Origin: an uncultured Sporosarcina sp.
GTDB taxonomy: Bacteria > Bacillota > Bacilli > Bacillales_A > Planococcaceae
NCBI GenBank assembly: GCA_947644645.1
Contig: CANSAF010000007.1
Coordinates: forward strand, 1-64,000
Length of the DNA stretch: 64,000 bases
Direction of reading: 5' to 3'
In this document: in pieces, positions 61,748-64,000 of the stretch
How positions within the stretch are numbered: position 1 is the first letter of the stretch
Layout of the letters: every line of letters starts with the position of its first letter
Position numbers and translations under genes: made by a program
Notes under the pieces: model-generated
Database searches by the model: none
Told to the model about the DNA's origin: nothing
What the model saw: the letters and a program-made list of their open reading frames with translations, nothing else

Positions 61748-63352
61748 CTATAAAATTGTTAGTAAAATAAAAGCCCCGATTCCTGCAATTAAACAATATA
61801 AAACGGATGGCAATAATGTTTTTCGAATAATGTCGCCTTCTTTTCCAGACAACCCGACAACCGCTGATGCCGCAACAACATTATGTACACAAATCATATT
61901 TCCCGCAGCAGCGCCAATGATTTGAGCCGCTAAAATAATTTCTGTATTAAAGCCGATTTGCTCCGCGATACTATATTGAACAGGCGAGAATGTTAATGTA
62001 GAAACCGTTGCACTTCCAGTAATAAACGCTCCAAGTTGTCCCAAGAACGGCGCAATGAATACCCACATTGGTCCAAATGTCCCCACCAACGCTTCTGCAA
62101 TGTATTGTGGCATGCTCACTAAATCCTTCACATTCATACCCGAATTGGTAAACACTTGAACGAGTGCAAGTGTAAATAGTAGAGCGAGACCAGCGCCTTT
62201 AATAGAGTTTAAGGACTCTTTACTCGCCTTTGTAAAATTCGTAAACGATTTACGTTGAATCACCAATGCTAATAACGCTGCTAAAACTAAAATCGCTCCT
62301 GGTGAGTACAATACTTCCCAAGCCGAGTTAACCCCTTCGATGCCTAAAACATTATTCCATGTTAAATCAAAATTCGATTGTGTGAAATCTTTAATTGCCG
62401 GTACAATTCTCGTTAATAACAATAAACCAACAACGACCAAATAAGGTGACCACGCTGTAATTAAACCCATATCTGATTTTTCTTCTTTAAACTCAACATC
62501 ATCACGTAGTGCTTCTTGCCATTCATTTTTCGGCATAAGGAAGCCCACTTTTGCAGTGCCTGCCGCGATAACTAGTCCCGTTAAAGCTGCAAGAATTGAA
62601 ACAAATTCCGGACCAAATAGCGTCGCATATAATAGCGCAGATGCCGTATAACTAATCCCCACTAACAAAGACCATGGCAATAATTCAAGTGCACTTGAAA
62701 AGCTTTTTTTCTTACCAAAAAACATCGTTAAAATTAAAATTAAAACAAACGGTACAAATGTCCCCGTAAACAAATCAATCATCGTAATTTTCATCGCGAC
62801 ATTGTGGAATAATTCACTGCCAGCCCCCGGCAAATTACTTAACCCTACAATTACCGGTGTTCCAACCGCACCAAATGGAACAGGCGCGCTGTCCGCAATT
62901 AACGCCAATACCGCTGCCGCAATCGGATGGAATCCTAATGCAAACATTAATGGACCAACAACAACGGCCGGTGTTCCAAATCCTGCTGCCCCTTCAATTA
63001 GCGCACCGAATAAGTACCCGACGATAATTACTTGAACACGCATATCTCTTGAAATACTCTGAAAACCTTGGTTAATCCGGTCCACAGCACCCGTATGTGT
63101 AAGCGTATTCAATAAAACGATTGCACCAAACAGAATAAACAAAATCGTGAACGCTTTATGTGTTCCCTGCAAAACAGATGCAATAACGATTTTTCCTTCC
63201 ATACCCCAAACTGTAAGTCCTAAAGCAGTTACAATGATTGAACTAAAAAACATCCCTTTCAATGCGGACATTCTTAAGATGACTAAGAAAAATAAAGGCG
63301 CAATAACGGCTGCCAATGCCACAAATAATAACAAATGAATCCCTCTTTTCAT
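61748..63352 (-). CDS. lutP: L-lactate permease LutP
   Basis: This 534-residue carrier of the LctP family has about 13 helices. Family regions are VGYLFGALIEGAAGFGTPAVVVGPLMFALGF, ALIADSAPVPFGAVGTPVIVGL, and the C-terminal FLGQLGAFITGSATVSTLTFSPVQ and AAQIIGAAAGNMICVHNVVAASAVVGL. It brings lactate in with protons. It lies first in lutP-lutR-lutA-lutB-lutC, all on one strand, with 87 bases to lutR. Confidence 0.93.
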   Translation of the reverse strand: MKRGIHLLLFVALAAVIAPLFFLVILRMSALKGMFFSSIIVTALGLTVWGMEGKIVIASVLQGTHKAFTILFILFGAIVLLNTLTHTGAVDRINQGFQSISRDMRVQVIIVGYLFGALIEGAAGFGTPAVVVGPLMFALGFHPIAAAVLALIADSAPVPFGAVGTPVIVGLSNLPGAGSELFHNVAMKITMIDLFTGTFVPFVLILILTMFFGKKKSFSSALELLPWSLLVGISYTASALLYATLFGPEFVSILAALTGLVIAAGTAKVGFLMPKNEWQEALRDDVEFKEEKSDMGLITAWSPYLVVVGLLLLTRIVPAIKDFTQSNFDLTWNNVLGIEGVNSAWEVLYSPGAILVLAALLALVIQRKSFTNFTKASKESLNSIKGAGLALLFTLALVQVFTNSGMNVKDLVSMPQYIAEALVGTFGPMWVFIAPFLGQLGAFITGSATVSTLTFSPVQYSIAEQIGFNTEIILAAQIIGAAAGNMICVHNVVAASAVVGLSGKEGDIIRKTLLPSVLYCLIAGIGAFILLTIL

Positions 63353-63374
63353 TTTAACATAATCCTGTCATACG

Positions 63375-63387
63375 GTCATCAGATGAC
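63375..63387. promoter_or_regulatory. LutR operator 1
   Basis: GTCATC-A-GATGAC is a perfect palindrome matching the TCATC-N1-GATGA type bound by LutR, 23 bases upstream of the lutP ATG. Confidence 0.75.
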
Positions 63388-63413
63388 TGGTTTATAAAAA
63401 ATATACCCATAGG

Positions 63414-63426
63414 GTCATCTGATGAC
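63414..63426. promoter_or_regulatory. LutR operator 2
   Basis: GTCATC-T-GATGAC repeats operator 1, 39 bases further upstream. Two sites suggest cooperative binding. The remaining spacer to 63630 shows no other feature. Confidence 0.75.
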
Positions 63427-63630
63427 TTAATGGATACTTGCATATTTCTTTGATAAAACGACTTGAATTTTCTGAAAAACCATACAAAGCAATATTATCA
63501 ATCTAAAAATAAAAATGCAAGTCTTTTTAAAGATCATTCTACTTTTTTACCGAATATTGAATAATCTATTTATTTTACCGATATTAATCATACAACCAAC
63601 TTAAAATTCGAGGAGAAAGGAGAAAAAACT

Positions 63631-63939
63631 ATGAAGATTGTAGGAAGTCCAGTTTATGTAAAAGCAGTTAAAGGATTCATTGAACGCCAAAATAAATTTA
63701 ATGAAGATCTAAAAAGCGGGCGTAAATTCACGGTAGATGAACGCCCTGAATTGAAACAAATGCGTGAAATCATGCGACAAAATAAACGAGCAATGGAAAA
63801 TACTGAAGACGAACAAATCGCTAAAAAAATTGCCCGCGGAGAATCCGTTACAGAAGCTGAAAGAGAAAGAATTCGTGCAAGAAATCCCGAAAAGTTAAGA
63901 AAAGCAGAAGAAGCAAATTATAAACGCGCATCAAAATGA
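63631..63939 (+). CDS. Small highly charged helical protein, unknown function
   Basis: This 102-residue protein is rich in Lys, Arg and Glu, with long predicted helices (RPELKQMREIMRQNKRAMEN and SVTEAERERIRARNPEKLRKAEEA) and no Cys. GGAGAAAGGAG precedes the ATG. Its stop overlaps the next start as ATGA, so it is translationally coupled to a winged-helix gene. I do not recognise the family. Confidence 0.6.
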   Translation: MKIVGSPVYVKAVKGFIERQNKFNEDLKSGRKFTVDERPELKQMREIMRQNKRAMENTEDEQIAKKIARGESVTEAERERIRARNPEKLRKAEEANYKRASK

Positions 63940-64000
63940 AAGAATTTCAAATCATTGAATTACTTGCTCTTCATCCAGGTCAAGTTTTTTCACGTGAACA
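63936..64000 (+). CDS. Start of a winged-helix (OmpR/PhoB-type) DNA-binding protein, runs off the window
   Basis: The frame begins MKEFQIIELLALHPGQVFSR, the first helix and turn of an OmpR-type effector domain, normally found near residue 150 of a response regulator. An in-frame TAA lies just upstream, so no receiver domain precedes it. It is either a stand-alone DNA-binding protein or a truncated regulator. The rest lies outside the window. Confidence 0.45.
   Translation, partial: MKEFQIIELLALHPGQVFSRE

Noticed and set aside
1..64000. CRISPR arrays, tRNA or rRNA genes, prophage modules, replication origin
   Set aside because: I read for regularly spaced repeats, cloverleaf-type RNAs, phage structural genes and DnaA-box clusters and found none that I could support.

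Overview
The window looks like chromosome from a low-GC Gram-positive member of the Bacillales. AT-rich codon use, strong AGGAGG-type ribosome sites, TTG and GTG starts, lipoproteins and many Bacillus-type operons (cso/cop, gbs, lut, mhq, sigV/rsiV, rsbQ, bce/yxd) support this. I favour a Planococcaceae-like organism (Lysinibacillus/Solibacillus/Sporosarcina type), but this rests on gene content only. I saw no rRNA, tRNA, CRISPR array or prophage.

Layout, left to right. (1) 1-2572: the end of a GNAT acetyltransferase gene whose stop codon is hit by a complete 2.25-kb IS1595-family transposon. It has 26-bp inverted repeats, an 8-bp target duplication, a transposase and a passenger methyltransferase with an attenuator-like leader. 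(2) 2577-5746: copper homeostasis (csoR, copZ, copA), each gene behind a CsoR-type box. (3) 5784-7828: a 43-codon gene, a highly structured repeat-like element and a GntP permease. (4) 8010-11153: an Mhq-type quinone/electrophile cluster. (5) 11304-14728: a HAD phosphatase with a KynB-like cyclase, then zwf. (6) 14885-17060: an ECF sigma/anti-sigma pair. (7) 17099-20469: a FadR-type regulator divergent from a D-2-hydroxyacid dehydrogenase and a BASS transporter. (8) 20631-21838: a decayed ORF and two SMR pumps. (9) 21874-26428: choline-to-glycine-betaine genes with two matching palindromic operators. (10) 26461-28911: a SigV/RsiV/polysaccharide-deacetylase operon. (11) 29110-31460: an RsbQ hydrolase paired with a PAS-GGDEF protein, next to a dead globin sensor. 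(12) 31731-35279: an M20 amidohydrolase with a two-gene membrane partner and a convergent C45 acyltransferase-family gene. (13) 35445-41994: a seven-gene operon for uptake and cleavage of an unidentified, probably phosphorus-containing, compound. (14) 42000-46634: an FMN reductase, a small protein, a 7TMR-DISM-GGDEF gene split by a TGA, and a BCCT carrier. (15) 47086-52408: a BceAB-type ABC transporter with YxeA-like protein and a divergent two-component system. (16) 52423-57941: a YitT-family protein, a small orphan, and a TetR-controlled RND pump. (17) 57993-63426: the L-lactate locus lutP-lutR-lutA-lutB-lutC. (18) 63631-64000: a small charged protein and the start of a winged-helix gene.

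Together this is an environmental-response segment: osmoprotectant supply (gbsAB plus BCCT), lactate and other 2-hydroxyacid use (lut and glcD-like), and envelope stress (SigV, Bce-like, RND, SMR). It also carries metal and quinone defence and c-di-GMP signalling. The most distinctive items are the transposon with its regulated passenger gene, the RsbQ-PAS-GGDEF module beside a globin-sensor pseudogene, the uncharacterised transport/phosphohydrolase operon, the paired GTTAAA-N6-TTTAAC operators in gbs, and a terminator-bearing dispersed repeat found three times.
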